64,000 nt of DNA from Pseudomonas entomophila L48 (GTDB taxonomy: Bacteria; Pseudomonadota; Gammaproteobacteria; Pseudomonadales; Pseudomonadaceae), in contig NC_008027.1 of assembly GCF_000026105.1 (NCBI RefSeq), positions 5,538,501 through 5,602,500 on the forward strand, given 5' to 3'. The notes under the pieces were generated by a model. That model had not been told where the DNA came from. It did not search any database and was given only the letters and a program-made list of their open reading frames with translations. Both the position numbers and the translations under genes were made by a program. Positions within the stretch are counted from its first letter, which is position 1. Every line of letters begins with the position of its first letter. Below, one piece after another: positions 7,674 through 16,852 of the stretch.

Positions 7674-8495
7674 ATGGACTTCTTCAAGAAGCTGTTTGGC
7701 CAGTCGCGCCCAAACACCCGCGAAACTGAACCACAACCCCAGCCGCCAATCGCCGAGCCCGAGCCGGCGATGACCGCCGTCGAAGCCGCCAACCAGGCCG
7801 CGCGCGAGGCGGGCTGCGCCGTGCTCGATCGCCATTGGCAGACGGTCGGCAACGTCGAACAGGATGTGCTGGGCTACGCCATCAGCCCAAGCTTGATGGG
7901 CGGCTCGCACTGGCCATCGACCCGCCAGGCCTACCGAATCGTGCGCCGAGAGCGCAGCATCCTGCTGGCCAGCGATGGCCTGTCTGATCCGTTCGATGAT
8001 GTCGAAGGCGCCGGCAACGGCTTCGAGCTGGAACTGTTCGTCGAATCGGCCGACTTCCCCGAAGCGGTGTACGGCAAGACGGGCGACGTCAGCCCGTTCA
8101 TGGGCAGTTGGGCGTTCGACGTGGTACGCACCGTGGCCGATACCGTGGCCGACGCGGGCGGCATCAATCACCGGCTGGAGCGCTTCGGTGTGCTGTCGTT
8201 CGAGCTACCTGGCGTGAGCGAGTCGCCGTGCATGAAGGGGCAATTGCCCGCGCACTTCGTGACCGAGGATGACTGCCTCGGTGTCCTGGTCGGCGGGCCA
8301 GCGCCCGACTTCAGCACACACCTGGCGGACATGCCGCTATCGCCGGTGACGCTGGTGCCGGTGGTACTGATCACCGCCGCCGAGCTCGACTATGTGCGTA
8401 ACGGCGGCGGCCAGGCGCGGATGGATCTGGTGGAGCGCCTGCAGGCTGCGGGGCATGGGCATGTGAGCAGTTTGCAGCGAGAAAGCGTGATCTGA
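7674..8495 (+). CDS. possible suppressor-of-fused (SUFU)-like domain protein
   Basis: The 273-residue protein has a charged N-terminus (MDFFKKLFGQ) and a Pro/Glu linker to about residue 32. A compact domain follows with 'ILLASDGLSDPFDD' and 'GNGFELELFVESAD', a 'VLSFELPGV' strand, and 'LSPVTLVPVVLITAAELDYVRNGG' near the end. This order resembles bacterial SUFU-like domains, which often act as immunity proteins in polymorphic toxin loci. No toxin gene is adjacent. The assignment is from motif memory and moderately sure at best. Confidence 0.5.
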   Translation: MDFFKKLFGQSRPNTRETEPQPQPPIAEPEPAMTAVEAANQAAREAGCAVLDRHWQTVGNVEQDVLGYAISPSLMGGSHWPSTRQAYRIVRRERSILLASDGLSDPFDDVEGAGNGFELELFVESADFPEAVYGKTGDVSPFMGSWAFDVVRTVADTVADAGGINHRLERFGVLSFELPGVSESPCMKGQLPAHFVTEDDCLGVLVGGPAPDFSTHLADMPLSPVTLVPVVLITAAELDYVRNGGGQARMDLVERLQAAGHGHVSSLQRESVI

Positions 8496-8514
8496 AGGTA
8501 TCGCCCTGCGGCGC

Positions 8515-8922
8515 TTACTTGCCCTGCAGCACCTTGAGCGCCGCTTCGGCCAGGAAACCCGAGCGGCTCTTGTGCTCGGGGTGGTTCTGCACATAGCTGT
8601 CGATGCGGGTGAGCAGGTAGGCCGGCAAGGTGATGTTGAGTTTTTCGGCCTTGCCCAGGTAACGGGTGATGTCGATGTCGATCAGCGCCCAGGTGCATCC
8701 GGCGAACGCCGGGTTGGCGGCATGCTCGCTGACCTTGCCGGCCTTGGGGATCTCCTGCTGGTCCTGGGCGAGCAATTCCAGGTGGCCTTCGATCGCCTCG
8801 CGGGCCATGGCAATGGCATCGTCAAGGTCGTCGCCGGCCGAGAAGCACCCAGGGATGTCCGGCACTTCCACGCCCCAGGCGTGCTGGTCGTCGCCGGGGA
8901 GGATCGCGATAGGGAAAAGCAT
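8515..8922 (-). CDS. hicB: HicB antitoxin
   Basis: The 135-residue protein reads MLFPIAILPGDDQHAWGVEVPDIPGCFSAGDDLDDAIAMAREAI, the degenerate RNase H-like HicB fold. It ends in a ribbon-helix-helix-type DNA-binding tail (LNITLPAYLLTRIDSYVQNHPEHKSRSGFLAEAALKVL). It sits 17 bases downstream of hicA in the same transcript. HicB neutralises HicA and represses the operon, most likely through the palindrome at 9156-9176. Confidence 0.92.
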   Translation of the reverse strand: MLFPIAILPGDDQHAWGVEVPDIPGCFSAGDDLDDAIAMAREAIEGHLELLAQDQQEIPKAGKVSEHAANPAFAGCTWALIDIDITRYLGKAEKLNITLPAYLLTRIDSYVQNHPEHKSRSGFLAEAALKVLQGK

Positions 8923-8939
8923 GGCTGGGGTTCTCCTGC

Positions 8940-9131
8940 TCAACTGGCGTAACCGATCCGCGCCTGGCGCAGGATGCTGGCCGCGGTGGCGGGCAACAGG
9001 TCCTTCTTCGGGTGCGGGATGGTGACCAGTCCGGTCTTGTGGGGGTGCTTGAAGTGGTGGTGGCTGCCTTTCGAACGCACCAGGTACCAACCATCCGCCT
9101 CGATTACTGCAATCATTTCGCGGCTGTTCAT
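8940..9131 (-). CDS. hicA: HicA mRNA interferase toxin
   Basis: The 63-residue protein is a typical HicA double-stranded RNA-binding fold: 'REMIAVIEADGWYLVRSKGSHHHFKHPHK', with the catalytic His in GSHHHF, and 'VTIPHPKKDLLPATAASILRQA'. It cleaves mRNA and is inhibited by HicB encoded just downstream. Promoter and operator are upstream at 9164-9191 and 9156-9176. Confidence 0.93.
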   Translation of the reverse strand: MNSREMIAVIEADGWYLVRSKGSHHHFKHPHKTGLVTIPHPKKDLLPATAASILRQARIGYAS

Positions 9132-9155
9132 GACCCAATCCTTGGGTAAGCCGGA

Positions 9156-9191
9156 CGGTGGTTAGTATAACCACCGAACATGCTTTATCAA
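9156..9191 (-). promoter_or_regulatory. hicAB promoter with palindromic operator
   Basis: On the minus strand a -35 TTGATA (9186-9191) and -10 TATACT (9164-9169) are 16 bases apart. The -10 is inside a perfect inverted repeat CGGTGGTT-N5-AACCACCG (9156-9176), the expected binding site for HicB repression. Confidence 0.75.
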
Positions 9192-9288
9192 CACCATACC
9201 CACCAAAGCGACGAGTGGGCGATCCGAAGGGAATTATGGTGATTGGGCGGTGGGGCGATGGGGGAGAAGTGATGCAGGGGTTTGCACA

Positions 9289-9336
9289 GGGCCCGGCTAT
9301 GCCGGGCATCGCCAGCAAGGCTGGCTCCTACCTGGG
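9289..9336. repeat. REP-like palindromes
   Basis: GGCCCGGCTATGCCGGGC is followed directly by GCCAGCAAGGCTGGCTCCTAC. These are two adjacent imperfect palindromes of the REP type, between hicA and the LysR gene. Confidence 0.7.
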
Positions 9337-9349
9337 TAGCATTGACCCC

Positions 9350-10219
9350 TCAGGTCGCAAGCCCCGCAACCTCCTGCGCCACCCCCAGGAACGCGGCCGG
9401 CAAGCGCGCCTGGCGCCGCTCCTTGAGGCAATACAGGTACTCGTGCATCAGCGGCGCTTCCTCCAGCGCCAGCACCCGCAGCTCCGGGTTATGCGGTACT
9501 TCGTGGCGGGCAATGATGCTGATACCGATATTGCGCAGCACCGCCTCGCGGATCGACTCGCGGCTACCGATTTCCAGCAGCGCCCCCGCTTTCACACCGG
9601 CCTCCTGCATCATCTGCTCGGTGAGTTTGCGGGTGGTGGAGCCCTTCTCGCGCATCAGCAGGCAATGCCCGGCCACCACGTCGATGGACACCGTCTGGCG
9701 GTGGGCCAGCGGATGATTGCGGTGCACCGCCACCACCAGCGGGTCGGTACCCAGCACCCGGCGCACCAGGCGCGCGTCCTCCAGCAGTTGCGAGGAGGCG
9801 GCGATGTCCACCCGGTAGTCCTCGAGCATTTCCAATACTTGCTGGGAATTGCCTATCTCGACCGCCACATCTACCTGGGGCAGGCGTTCGCGGAAGATCT
9901 TCACCAGGTCGAGGATGTAGTACGGCGCGGTGGCGGCGATGCGCAAGCTACCCTGGGCCTGCCCGCTGTTGCGTAGCTCGAACTCGATGTCGGCCTCCTG
10001 CTGCAGCAGGGCCTTGACCATCGGCAGCAGGCGCACGCCCTCCTCGCTCAGCACCAGGCGACGGCCGCCGCGGTAGAACAGCTCCACCGCGTACTGGCTC
10101 TCGAGGTTGCGGATCTGTGTGGTCACCGTGGGCTGGCTGAGCCCGAGCTTCTTCGCCGCCAGGGTGATGCTGCCCAGGCGGGCCACCATGTAGAAGGCTT
10201 TGAGCTCGGCGCTCAGCAT
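9350..10219 (-). CDS. LysR-family transcriptional regulator
   Basis: The 289-residue protein has the N-terminal winged HTH of LysR proteins (residues 1-62: 'FYMVARLGSITLAAKKLGLSQPTVTTQIRNLESQYAVELFYR') and a periplasmic-binding-like effector domain (about 90-285). It lies 12 bases downstream of cadA on the same strand, so it may be read through from cadA. Target genes are not evident; there is no divergent gene on its 5' side. Confidence 0.92.
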   Translation of the reverse strand: MLSAELKAFYMVARLGSITLAAKKLGLSQPTVTTQIRNLESQYAVELFYRGGRRLVLSEEGVRLLPMVKALLQQEADIEFELRNSGQAQGSLRIAATAPYYILDLVKIFRERLPQVDVAVEIGNSQQVLEMLEDYRVDIAASSQLLEDARLVRRVLGTDPLVVAVHRNHPLAHRQTVSIDVVAGHCLLMREKGSTTRKLTEQMMQEAGVKAGALLEIGSRESIREAVLRNIGISIIARHEVPHNPELRVLALEEAPLMHEYLYCLKERRQARLPAAFLGVAQEVAGLAT

Positions 10220-10231
10220 TGTGGATAACCT

Positions 10232-12478
10232 CTATTTGCGTAGCAGGCGCAAGCCGTTGAACACCACCAGCAAGCTCACGCCCATGTCGGCGAACACCGC
10301 CATCCACATGGTGGCCATGCCGGCAAAGGTGATCGCCAGGAAGATCGCCTTGATCCCCAGGGCCAACACGATGTTCTGGGTGAGGATCGCCGCGCTTTGG
10401 CGCGACAGCCTGACGAACGCCGGGATTTTGCGCAAGTCATCGTCCATCAGCGCCACGTCGGCGGTCTCGATGGCCGTGTCGGTACCGGCGGCGGCCATGG
10501 CGAAACCGATCTCGGCACGGGCCAGGGCCGGTGCGTCGTTGATACCGTCACCGACCATACCGACCCGGTGGCCCTCGGCGTACAGGCGCTCGATGGTGGC
10601 GAGCTTATCGGCCGGCAGCAGGTTGCCCTCGGCCCGGTCGATCCCCACCTGGGCAGCAATGGCTTGGGCGGTGTGGGGATTGTCGCCGGTGAGCATGACC
10701 GTCTTGATACCGAGCTCATGCAGTTCGGCGATGGCCTGGCGGCTGCTGTCCTTGACCGTGTCGGCCACGGCGAACAGCGCCAGCGGGCCACTGCGGTCGA
10801 GCAGCAGCACCACGGTCTTGCCCTGACGTTCCAGCTGGTCCAGCTCGGCTTCGAGCTGCGGCGAGCACAGGCCCAGCTCCTCGACCAAGCGATGGTTGCC
10901 CAGGTGGTAGGTTTCCCCGTCGATGTCGCCACGCACGCCGCGCCCGGCCAGGGCGGCGAACTCGGTGACTTCACTCAATGGCAGGCTTTGCGCCTTGGCG
11001 AACAGGGCGATGGCGCCGGACACCGGGTGGTCGGAGCGGGCGGCAAGGCTTGCGGCCAGCGCCTGGGCACGGCCTTCGAACAACGGGTCGAGCACCTTGC
11101 TGTCGGTCTGTACCGGCTTGCCGTGGGTGATGGTGCCGGTCTTGTCCAGGGCCAGGAAGTCCAGCTTGCGCCCGCCTTCCAGGTACACACCACCCTTGAT
11201 CAGGATGCCCTTGCGCGCGGCGGCGGCCAGGCCGCTGACGATGGTCACCGGGGTGGAGATCACCAAGGCGCACGGGCAGGCCACCACCAACAGCACCAGG
11301 GCGCGGTAGATCCAGTCGAACCAGGCGCCGGCCATGAACAGCGGTGGGATGATCGCCACGGCCAGGGCCACGGCGAACACCACCGGGGTGTAGATGCGCG
11401 AGAACTGGTCGACGAAGCGCTGGGTCGGCGCACGGGCGCCCTGGGCTTCCTCGACCGCCTTGATGATGCGCGCCAGGGTCGACTGGCCGGCACCTGCGCT
11501 GACGCGGTACTCCAGCGAGCCTGCCTGGTTGATGGTGCCGGCGAACAGTTTGTCGCCCACGGTTTTCTCTACCGGCAGGCTTTCGCCGGTGATCGGTGCC
11601 TGATCGACACTGGACTGCCCACTAACAACCTCGCCGTCCAGGCCGATGCGCTCACCCGGTCGCACCCGCACAAGGGCGCCCAAAGCCACCTCGCGCACGT
11701 CGACTTCACGCCATTGCCCATCGGCCTCCCGCACGGTCGCCATATCCGGCGCCAGCTGCATCAGGCCGCCGATCGCGTTGCGCGCGCGGTCCAGCGAGCG
11801 GGCTTCGATCAGTTCGGCCACGGTGAACAGCACCATCACCATGGCCGCTTCCGGCCACTGGCCGATCAGCACGGCGCCGGTCACGGCGATGCTCATCAGG
11901 GCGTTGATGTTGAGGTTGCGGTTCTTCAGGGCGATCCAGCCCTTCTTGTAGGTGCCCAGCCCGCAGCCGAGGATGGCCGCCAGGGCCAGCGCCGCCACTA
12001 CCCATTCCGGCGCCTTGCCGGAGAAGTGCACGAGCTCGGCGGCGATCGCGGCTACACCGGACAATGCCAGCGGCCACCAGCGGGTCTTGCTGGCCTGGGG
12101 CACTTCGACGCTGCCGTCGTCCTCGTCCGCCAGCGGCTCGGCCTTCATGCCCAGGCTGTCGATGGCCTGCTCGATCTGGCCGGTGCCGTCGTGGGTGTGG
12201 CGCACGCCCAGCACGCGGTTGATCAGGTTGAACTCCAGTTGCTCGATACCGGCCAGCTTGCCCAGCTTGTCCTGGATCAGCGTCTGCTCGGTCGGGCAGT
12301 CCATGGCCTGGATGCGGAAACGGCTGAGCCGGGCCTGGGCGCTGGCCTTCTCGGTCAGTTGCACCAGGGCCGGCGCGGCATGGGAGCCGCAGCAGCTGTG
12401 GGCATGGGTGTCGTGGCTGTGACCCTTTTCACCATGGTCGTGGTCATGCTTGTGTTCGGGGCTGACTGGCTGGTTCAT
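10232..12478 (-). CDS. cadA: Cd/Zn/Pb-exporting P1B-type ATPase
   Basis: The 748-residue inner-membrane pump begins with a His-rich tail ([25 protein letters not shown]), then an HMA-like domain with 'MDCPTEQ' (about 55-115). Transmembrane helices follow, with an actuator 'TGES', the metal-path motif '[10 protein letters not shown]', phosphorylation site 'DKTGTITHG' and hinge '[11 protein letters not shown]'. It exports divalent cadmium, zinc or lead from the cytosol using ATP. It is divergent from cadR, with a MerR-type operator between them. Confidence 0.95.
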   Translation of the reverse strand: MNQPVSPEHKHDHDHGEKGHSHDTHAHSCCGSHAAPALVQLTEKASAQARLSRFRIQAMDCPTEQTLIQDKLGKLAGIEQLEFNLINRVLGVRHTHDGTGQIEQAIDSLGMKAEPLADEDDGSVEVPQASKTRWWPLALSGVAAIAAELVHFSGKAPEWVVAALALAAILGCGLGTYKKGWIALKNRNLNINALMSIAVTGAVLIGQWPEAAMVMVLFTVAELIEARSLDRARNAIGGLMQLAPDMATVREADGQWREVDVREVALGALVRVRPGERIGLDGEVVSGQSSVDQAPITGESLPVEKTVGDKLFAGTINQAGSLEYRVSAGAGQSTLARIIKAVEEAQGARAPTQRFVDQFSRIYTPVVFAVALAVAIIPPLFMAGAWFDWIYRALVLLVVACPCALVISTPVTIVSGLAAAARKGILIKGGVYLEGGRKLDFLALDKTGTITHGKPVQTDSKVLDPLFEGRAQALAASLAARSDHPVSGAIALFAKAQSLPLSEVTEFAALAGRGVRGDIDGETYHLGNHRLVEELGLCSPQLEAELDQLERQGKTVVLLLDRSGPLALFAVADTVKDSSRQAIAELHELGIKTVMLTGDNPHTAQAIAAQVGIDRAEGNLLPADKLATIERLYAEGHRVGMVGDGINDAPALARAEIGFAMAAAGTDTAIETADVALMDDDLRKIPAFVRLSRQSAAILTQNIVLALGIKAIFLAITFAGMATMWMAVFADMGVSLLVVFNGLRLLRK

Positions 12479-12510
12479 GGAATCATCCTTAAAAAGGGCA
12501 CTAGCTCCCT

Positions 12511-12598
12511 ATAGGAGCCGGCTTTGCCAGCGAAAGCGTCCGCCCAGGCAAAGGTGCCGTTTCTGCTGACGCGTTCGCCGGCAAGCCGGCTCCTACAG
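12511..12598. repeat. inverted REP pair (REPIN-like)
   Basis: TAGGAGCCGGCTTTGCCAGCG and, in opposite orientation, CGCCGGCAAGCCGGCTCCTA bracket about 45 bp of unrelated sequence between cadA and its operator. Confidence 0.85.
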
Positions 12599-12620
12599 GG
12601 AGGGTTGTTGCCAAGTGAAC

Positions 12621-12646
12621 ACCCTGTAGCCACTATAGGGTCAAGC
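12621..12646 (-). promoter_or_regulatory. CadR (MerR-type) operator-promoter
   Basis: The inverted repeat ACCCTGTAG-N3-CTATAGGGT (12621-12641) matches in 8 of 9 arm positions. On the minus strand a -35-like TTGACC overlaps its edge, with a 19-base spacer to a weak -10 (TTCACT). The over-long spacer is characteristic of MerR-activated promoters. The direction suits cadA; cadR starts 20 bases on the other side. Confidence 0.7.
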
Positions 12647-12665
12647 CCCTTGCTGGAGATTTGCC

Positions 12666-13109
12666 ATGAAGATCGGAGAACTGGCCAAGGCCACCGACTG
12701 CGCCGTGGAGACCATCCGCTACTACGAACGCGAGCAGCTGCTGCCCGAGCCGGCCCGCAGCGATGGCAACTATCGGCTGTATACCCAGGCCCACGTCGAG
12801 CGGCTGACCTTCATCCGCAACTGTCGCACCCTGGACATGACCCTGGACGAAATCCGCAGCCTGTTGAACCTGCGTGACAGCCCCGAGGCGTCGTGCGGCA
12901 GCGTCAATGCGCTGATCGACGAGCATATCGAGCATGTGCAGGCACGGATCGACGGGTTGGTGGCGCTGCAGGCGCAGCTGGTGGAATTGCGCCAGCAGTG
13001 CAATGCGCAGGGAGCGGAGTGCGCGATTCTGCAGCAGCTGGAGACGAATGGGGCGGTGTCGGTGCCGGAGGTGGAGCACTCACACGTGGGCAGAAGCCAC
13101 GGGCATTGA
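12666..13109 (+). CDS. cadR: CadR, cadmium-responsive MerR-family regulator
   Basis: The 147-residue protein has the MerR HTH (MKIGELAKATDCAVETIRYY), a wing, and a long dimerisation helix. It has cysteines at 77, 112 and 119, the three metal-binding positions known for CadR. A His-rich C-terminal tail (HSHVGRSHGH) adds further metal ligands. A GGAG site precedes the ATG. It activates the divergent cadA promoter on binding Cd(II). Confidence 0.95.
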   Translation: MKIGELAKATDCAVETIRYYEREQLLPEPARSDGNYRLYTQAHVERLTFIRNCRTLDMTLDEIRSLLNLRDSPEASCGSVNALIDEHIEHVQARIDGLVALQAQLVELRQQCNAQGAECAILQQLETNGAVSVPEVEHSHVGRSHGH

Positions 13110-13136
13110 AAATCCTGGGGGCGCTACGTGCCCCTT

Positions 13137-13200
13137 TCGCGACACAAGGCCGCTCCCACAGGTTCTGCAGCGTACCTGTGGGAGCGGCCTTGTGTCGCGA
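13137..13200. repeat. perfect 27-bp inverted repeat (REP type)
   Basis: The arms 13137-13163 and 13174-13200 are fully complementary around a 10-base loop. They contain AAGGCCGCTCCCACAGG, a second REP subtype in this genome. It lies between the ends of convergent cadR and thyA and could act as a bidirectional transcript end. Confidence 0.9.
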
Positions 13201-13232
13201 TGGGCTGCAAGGCAGCCCCGGCAATCTGAAAG

Positions 13233-14204
13233 TTAGACCGCCATCGGCGCCGTCATCGGCGCATGGTGCTCATACCCTTCCAGCGAGAAGTCGCTCGGCT
13301 CGATCTTCTCCAGCCACTCCGGCTCGTACTTGCCGGTCTTGGCGAACGCCGGCACGCGGTCGCTGATCACCAGCTTCGGCGCCGCCAGCGGTTCGCGCTT
13401 CATCTGCTCGTTGAGCATGTCCAGGTGGTTCTCGTACACATGGGCATCGCCGATGAAGTAGGTGAACCAACGCGGGGTGTAGCCGGTCAGGCGGCCGAAC
13501 AGCGACAGCAGAGCCGCGCCTTCGGTGAGGTTGAACGGTGTGCCCAGGCCCAGGTCGTTGGAGCGGATGTAGAGCGTCAGGGAGATTTCCTTGGTCTCGA
13601 CATTCGGGTGGAACTGGTACAGCAAGTGGCACGGCGGCAGGGCCATTTCGTCCAGCTGGGCGCAGTTCCAGCCGTGGAACAGGATACGGCGGCTACCCGG
13701 GTCGTTGGCGATGGTGTCCAGGCACTGGCGCACCTGGTCGATGGCCTTGTACAGGATGACGAACGCCTGGCCGTCCTCCTCATCCTGGGCAATGCGACGG
13801 AAGCCCGCCTTTTCCGCCATCTCGATGGCGGCCGGGTTGCTCAGCGGGATGCGCTTGTAGCCCGGCCACTGGCGCCACTGCACGCCATAGATCTCACCGA
13901 GGTCGTCATGCCCCTGGCGGAACGGGTTGGCCAGCCACTGGGCGTTCTCGTTGGCGTTCTGGTCCCAGACCTTGCAGCCCAGCTCGCGGAATTCGCCGGC
14001 GTTCTTCACGCCACGCAGGAAACCGACCATCTCGCCGATCGCCGACTTGAACGCCAGCTTGCGCGTGGTGATGGCCGGGAAGCCTTTCTGCAGGTCGAAG
14101 CGCAGCATCGCGCCCGGCAGGCTGATGGTGCGGATGCCGGTGCGGTTTTCCTGCAGCGTGCCGTTGTCGATGACGTCACGGACCAGATCTAGATACTGTT
14201 TCAT
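13233..14204 (-). CDS. thyA: thymidylate synthase
   Basis: The 323-residue protein starts [16 protein letters not shown]. It contains the folate/dUMP core '[32 protein letters not shown]' with the catalytic Cys in PPCH, and '[35 protein letters not shown]'. It methylates dUMP to dTMP. It is longer than the E. coli enzyme (264) because of an insertion around residues 105-170, which is normal for Pseudomonas ThyA. It lies downstream of lgt, as in many gamma-proteobacteria. Confidence 0.96.
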   Translation of the reverse strand: MKQYLDLVRDVIDNGTLQENRTGIRTISLPGAMLRFDLQKGFPAITTRKLAFKSAIGEMVGFLRGVKNAGEFRELGCKVWDQNANENAQWLANPFRQGHDDLGEIYGVQWRQWPGYKRIPLSNPAAIEMAEKAGFRRIAQDEEDGQAFVILYKAIDQVRQCLDTIANDPGSRRILFHGWNCAQLDEMALPPCHLLYQFHPNVETKEISLTLYIRSNDLGLGTPFNLTEGAALLSLFGRLTGYTPRWFTYFIGDAHVYENHLDMLNEQMKREPLAAPKLVISDRVPAFAKTGKYEPEWLEKIEPSDFSLEGYEHHAPMTAPMAV

Positions 14205-14252
14205 GGCTTACCTGTAGCAAGAACGGCAGGGGGATCGCCCCTGCCGTGGGAA

Positions 14253-15062
14253 TCAAACGGTGGCCTTGGCCGTCGGTTTGCGGTTGTAGGCCAGCCAGAT
14301 CAGGAAGATGCCGCCGACGATCATCGGCACGCAGAGCAACTGACCCATGGTCAACCAGCCGAAGGCGATGTAGCCCAGCTGGGCGTCGGGTACCCGCACG
14401 AACTCCACGATGAAGCGGAAGATGCCGTAGAACAGCGCGAACATGCCGGAAACGGCCATGGTCGGGCGCGGCTTGCGCGAGTACAGCCAAAGGATGACGA
14501 ATAATGCCACACCTTCGAGGGCGAACTGGTACAGCTGCGACGGGTGACGCGGCAGTTGCGCCGGGTCGCTGAACGGCGGGAACACCATGGCCCAGGGCAC
14601 GTCGGTGGCCTTGCCCCACAATTCGGCGTTGATGAAGTTGCCGATGCGCCCGGCGCCCAGGCCGATCGGCACCAGCGGCGCGACGAAGTCCATCAGCTCG
14701 AAGAACGACTTGTTGTTGCGCTTGCCGAACCACAGCGCCGCCAGCATCACGCCGATGAAGCCGCCGTGGAACGACATGCCGCCCTTCCACACCTCGAAGA
14801 TCAGCGTCGGGTTGGCCAGGTACTGGTGCAGGTCGTAGAACAGCACATAGCCCAGGCGCCCACCGACGATCACCCCCATCGACAACCAGAACACCAGGTC
14901 GGAGAGTTTCTCGCGGCTCCAGGTCGGGTCGAAGCGGTTCAACCGGCGCGAGGCCAGCAGCCAGGCGCCGCCGATGCCGATCAGGTACATCAGGCCGTAC
15001 CAGTGGATTTTCAGTGGCCCGAGGGCCACGGCCACGGGGTCGATCTGCGGGTAAGGCAGCAT
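14253..15062 (-). CDS. lgt: prolipoprotein diacylglyceryl transferase
   Basis: The 269-residue polytopic membrane protein starts [29 protein letters not shown]. It holds the Lgt signature '[24 protein letters not shown]' and the HGGFIG motif with the essential His. It transfers diacylglycerol from phosphatidylglycerol to the lipobox Cys, the first step of lipoprotein maturation. It precedes thyA by 48 bases and follows a TSUP transporter gene by 16, so the three are probably co-transcribed. Confidence 0.96.
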   Translation of the reverse strand: MLPYPQIDPVAVALGPLKIHWYGLMYLIGIGGAWLLASRRLNRFDPTWSREKLSDLVFWLSMGVIVGGRLGYVLFYDLHQYLANPTLIFEVWKGGMSFHGGFIGVMLAALWFGKRNNKSFFELMDFVAPLVPIGLGAGRIGNFINAELWGKATDVPWAMVFPPFSDPAQLPRHPSQLYQFALEGVALFVILWLYSRKPRPTMAVSGMFALFYGIFRFIVEFVRVPDAQLGYIAFGWLTMGQLLCVPMIVGGIFLIWLAYNRKPTAKATV

Positions 15063-15078
15063 TGTCTTTCCTCTAGTT

Positions 15079-15861
15079 TCAGATAAGGAAGCTGAGTCCG
15101 ACGCAGAACAGCAGCGCGGCGAACAGGCGCTTGAGCACGCGCGGCGACAGCTTGTGCGCCAGGCGCGCGCCGAAGCGGGCGAAGAACATGCTGGTCACGG
15201 CAATGCCGACCAGCGCGGGCAGGTAGACGTAACCGACACTGTGGGCCGGCAGGTGATCTTCATGCCACCCCAGCCACATGAAGCTCAGGGCGCTGGCCAG
15301 GGCGATCGGCAGGCCGCAGGCCGACGAGGTGGCCACCGCCTGCTGCATGGGCAGGCTGCGCCAGGTCAGGAAGGGCACGGTGAGCGAACCGCCACCGATG
15401 CCGAAAATGGCCGAGGCCCAGCCGATCACGCCGCCGGCGGCGGTCAGGCCGGGTTTGCCGGGGATGCCACGGCTGGCCTTGGGCTTGAGGTCCAGGGCCA
15501 TCTGCGCGGCGATCACCAGGGCGAACACACCAATGATCTTCTGCAGCATCGGGCCCTGGATCAACGAGGCGGTCTTGGCACCGACCAGTGCGCCGAGCAG
15601 GATGCCCACGGTCATCCAGGCGAAGATCGGCCATTGCACCGCGCCCTTGCGCTGGTGCTCGAGCACAGCGTTGATCGAGGTGAAGACGATGGTCGCCAGC
15701 GACGTGCCGACCGCCAGGTGGGTCAGCACCGAAGGGTCGAAGCCCTGCAGGGTGAAGCTGAACACCAGCACCGGCACGATGATGATGCCGCCACCGACGC
15801 CGAACAGCCCGGCCAGCACACCCGCGCAGGCGCCCAGCAGCAGATAGAGAGCGAATTCCAT
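15079..15861 (-). CDS. TSUP (TauE/SafE) family membrane permease
   Basis: I place the start at the ATG of [32 protein letters not shown] (15859-15861). The 260-residue product is strongly hydrophobic with about eight helices and the duplicated TSUP motif '[15 protein letters not shown]' / '[15 protein letters not shown]'. Family members export sulfite, sulfoacetate or other organic anions; the substrate here is not known. It is the first gene of the likely TSUP-lgt-thyA transcript. Confidence 0.88.
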   Translation of the reverse strand: MEFALYLLLGACAGVLAGLFGVGGGIIIVPVLVFSFTLQGFDPSVLTHLAVGTSLATIVFTSINAVLEHQRKGAVQWPIFAWMTVGILLGALVGAKTASLIQGPMLQKIIGVFALVIAAQMALDLKPKASRGIPGKPGLTAAGGVIGWASAIFGIGGGSLTVPFLTWRSLPMQQAVATSSACGLPIALASALSFMWLGWHEDHLPAHSVGYVYLPALVGIAVTSMFFARFGARLAHKLSPRVLKRLFAALLFCVGLSFLI

Positions 15862-15992
15862 TCGTGGCCCCAGTGGAAAACAATCCGGCATGGTAACGGA
15901 AGCCACGCCCGGCGCTCTAGTGAAGTCTGTGTCAGGTGATGGCTAGCGGCCGGCGGCGCGGGTAGAGTGGCCGAAAACACAGGGGACAACCT

Positions 15993-16739
15993 ATGTGCCT
16001 GATCGTATTCGCCTGGCGGCCAGGGACAGCCCGGCCGCTGATCGTCGCAGCCAACCGCGATGAGTTCCATGCCCGGCCTACCCAGGCCCTGGGCGCCTGG
16101 GAGGATGCACCGGGGGTGTATGCCGGGCGGGACCTGGAGGCCGGCGGGACTTGGCTGGGGGTCGGGCCACGGGGGCGGTTCGCGGCACTGACCAATATTC
16201 GCGACCCGCGCCAGCCGTTGGGGCCGCGCTCACGAGGAGAACTGGTCGCGGCCTATCTGCGGGGTGAACTGGGGGTCGAGGCCTACCTTGATCAGGTGGC
16301 CAGCCGTAGCGGGCAGTATTCCGGCTTCAACCTGCTGGTCGGCGATGGGCAGCAACTGGGTTACCTACATGCTCACGAGGCGGGGCCGCGCCTGCTCTCG
16401 CCCGGTGTATACGGACTGTCGAACGCCGGGCTGGATACGCCCTGGCCGAAGCTGGTGAAAGCGCGTAGCGGGCTGGAGGGATTGCTTGATTCGGACGATC
16501 CACAGCGGCTGCTGGCATTGCTGGCTGATGCACAACCTGCGCCGGACAGCGAATTGCCCGAGACAGGTGTAGGGCTGGCCACCGAGAAGCTGCTGTCGAG
16601 CGTGTTCATCGCCAGCCAGAACTATGGGACGCGGGCGAGCACGGTGTTGATCGTGGATGACCAGGGGCGGCGACGGATGATCGAGCGCAGCTTCGGGCCG
16701 TTTGGTGGGCACCTCGGGGAGGTCAGCCTGGAGGTTTGA
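15993..16739 (+). CDS. NRDE (TANGO2-like) family protein
   Basis: The 248-residue protein opens MCLIVFAWRPGTARPLIVAANRDEFHARPT, with the name-giving NRDE motif at about residues 22-25 and the N-terminal Cys2 expected of this Ntn-hydrolase-like fold. It also has 'TNIRDPRQPLGPRSRGELV' and 'YGLSNAGLDTPWPKLVKAR'. The eukaryotic homologue TANGO2 is linked to heme or lipid handling; the bacterial role is unsettled. It is transcribed divergently from the TSUP gene. Confidence 0.9.
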   Translation: MCLIVFAWRPGTARPLIVAANRDEFHARPTQALGAWEDAPGVYAGRDLEAGGTWLGVGPRGRFAALTNIRDPRQPLGPRSRGELVAAYLRGELGVEAYLDQVASRSGQYSGFNLLVGDGQQLGYLHAHEAGPRLLSPGVYGLSNAGLDTPWPKLVKARSGLEGLLDSDDPQRLLALLADAQPAPDSELPETGVGLATEKLLSSVFIASQNYGTRASTVLIVDDQGRRRMIERSFGPFGGHLGEVSLEV

Positions 16740-16756
16740 GGTGATTTGGTGGGTGG

Positions 16757-16830
16757 TTCGCCGGCAAGCCGGCTCCTACAGGTATAGGCGTAACACCGCA
16801 ACCGTCGTAGGAGCCGGCTTGCCGGCGAAA
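16757..16830. repeat. inverted REP pair
   Basis: TTCGCCGGCAAGCCGGCTCC and its reverse complement, about 30 bp apart, lie between the convergent NRDE and ptsP genes. Confidence 0.9.
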
Positions 16831-16852
16831 GGGCCCTTGCAAACGCTACAAA

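Noticed and set aside
10397..12514. A 705-codon open frame opposite cadA
   Set aside because: Shadow of cadA caused by high third-position GC; no recognisable domain.
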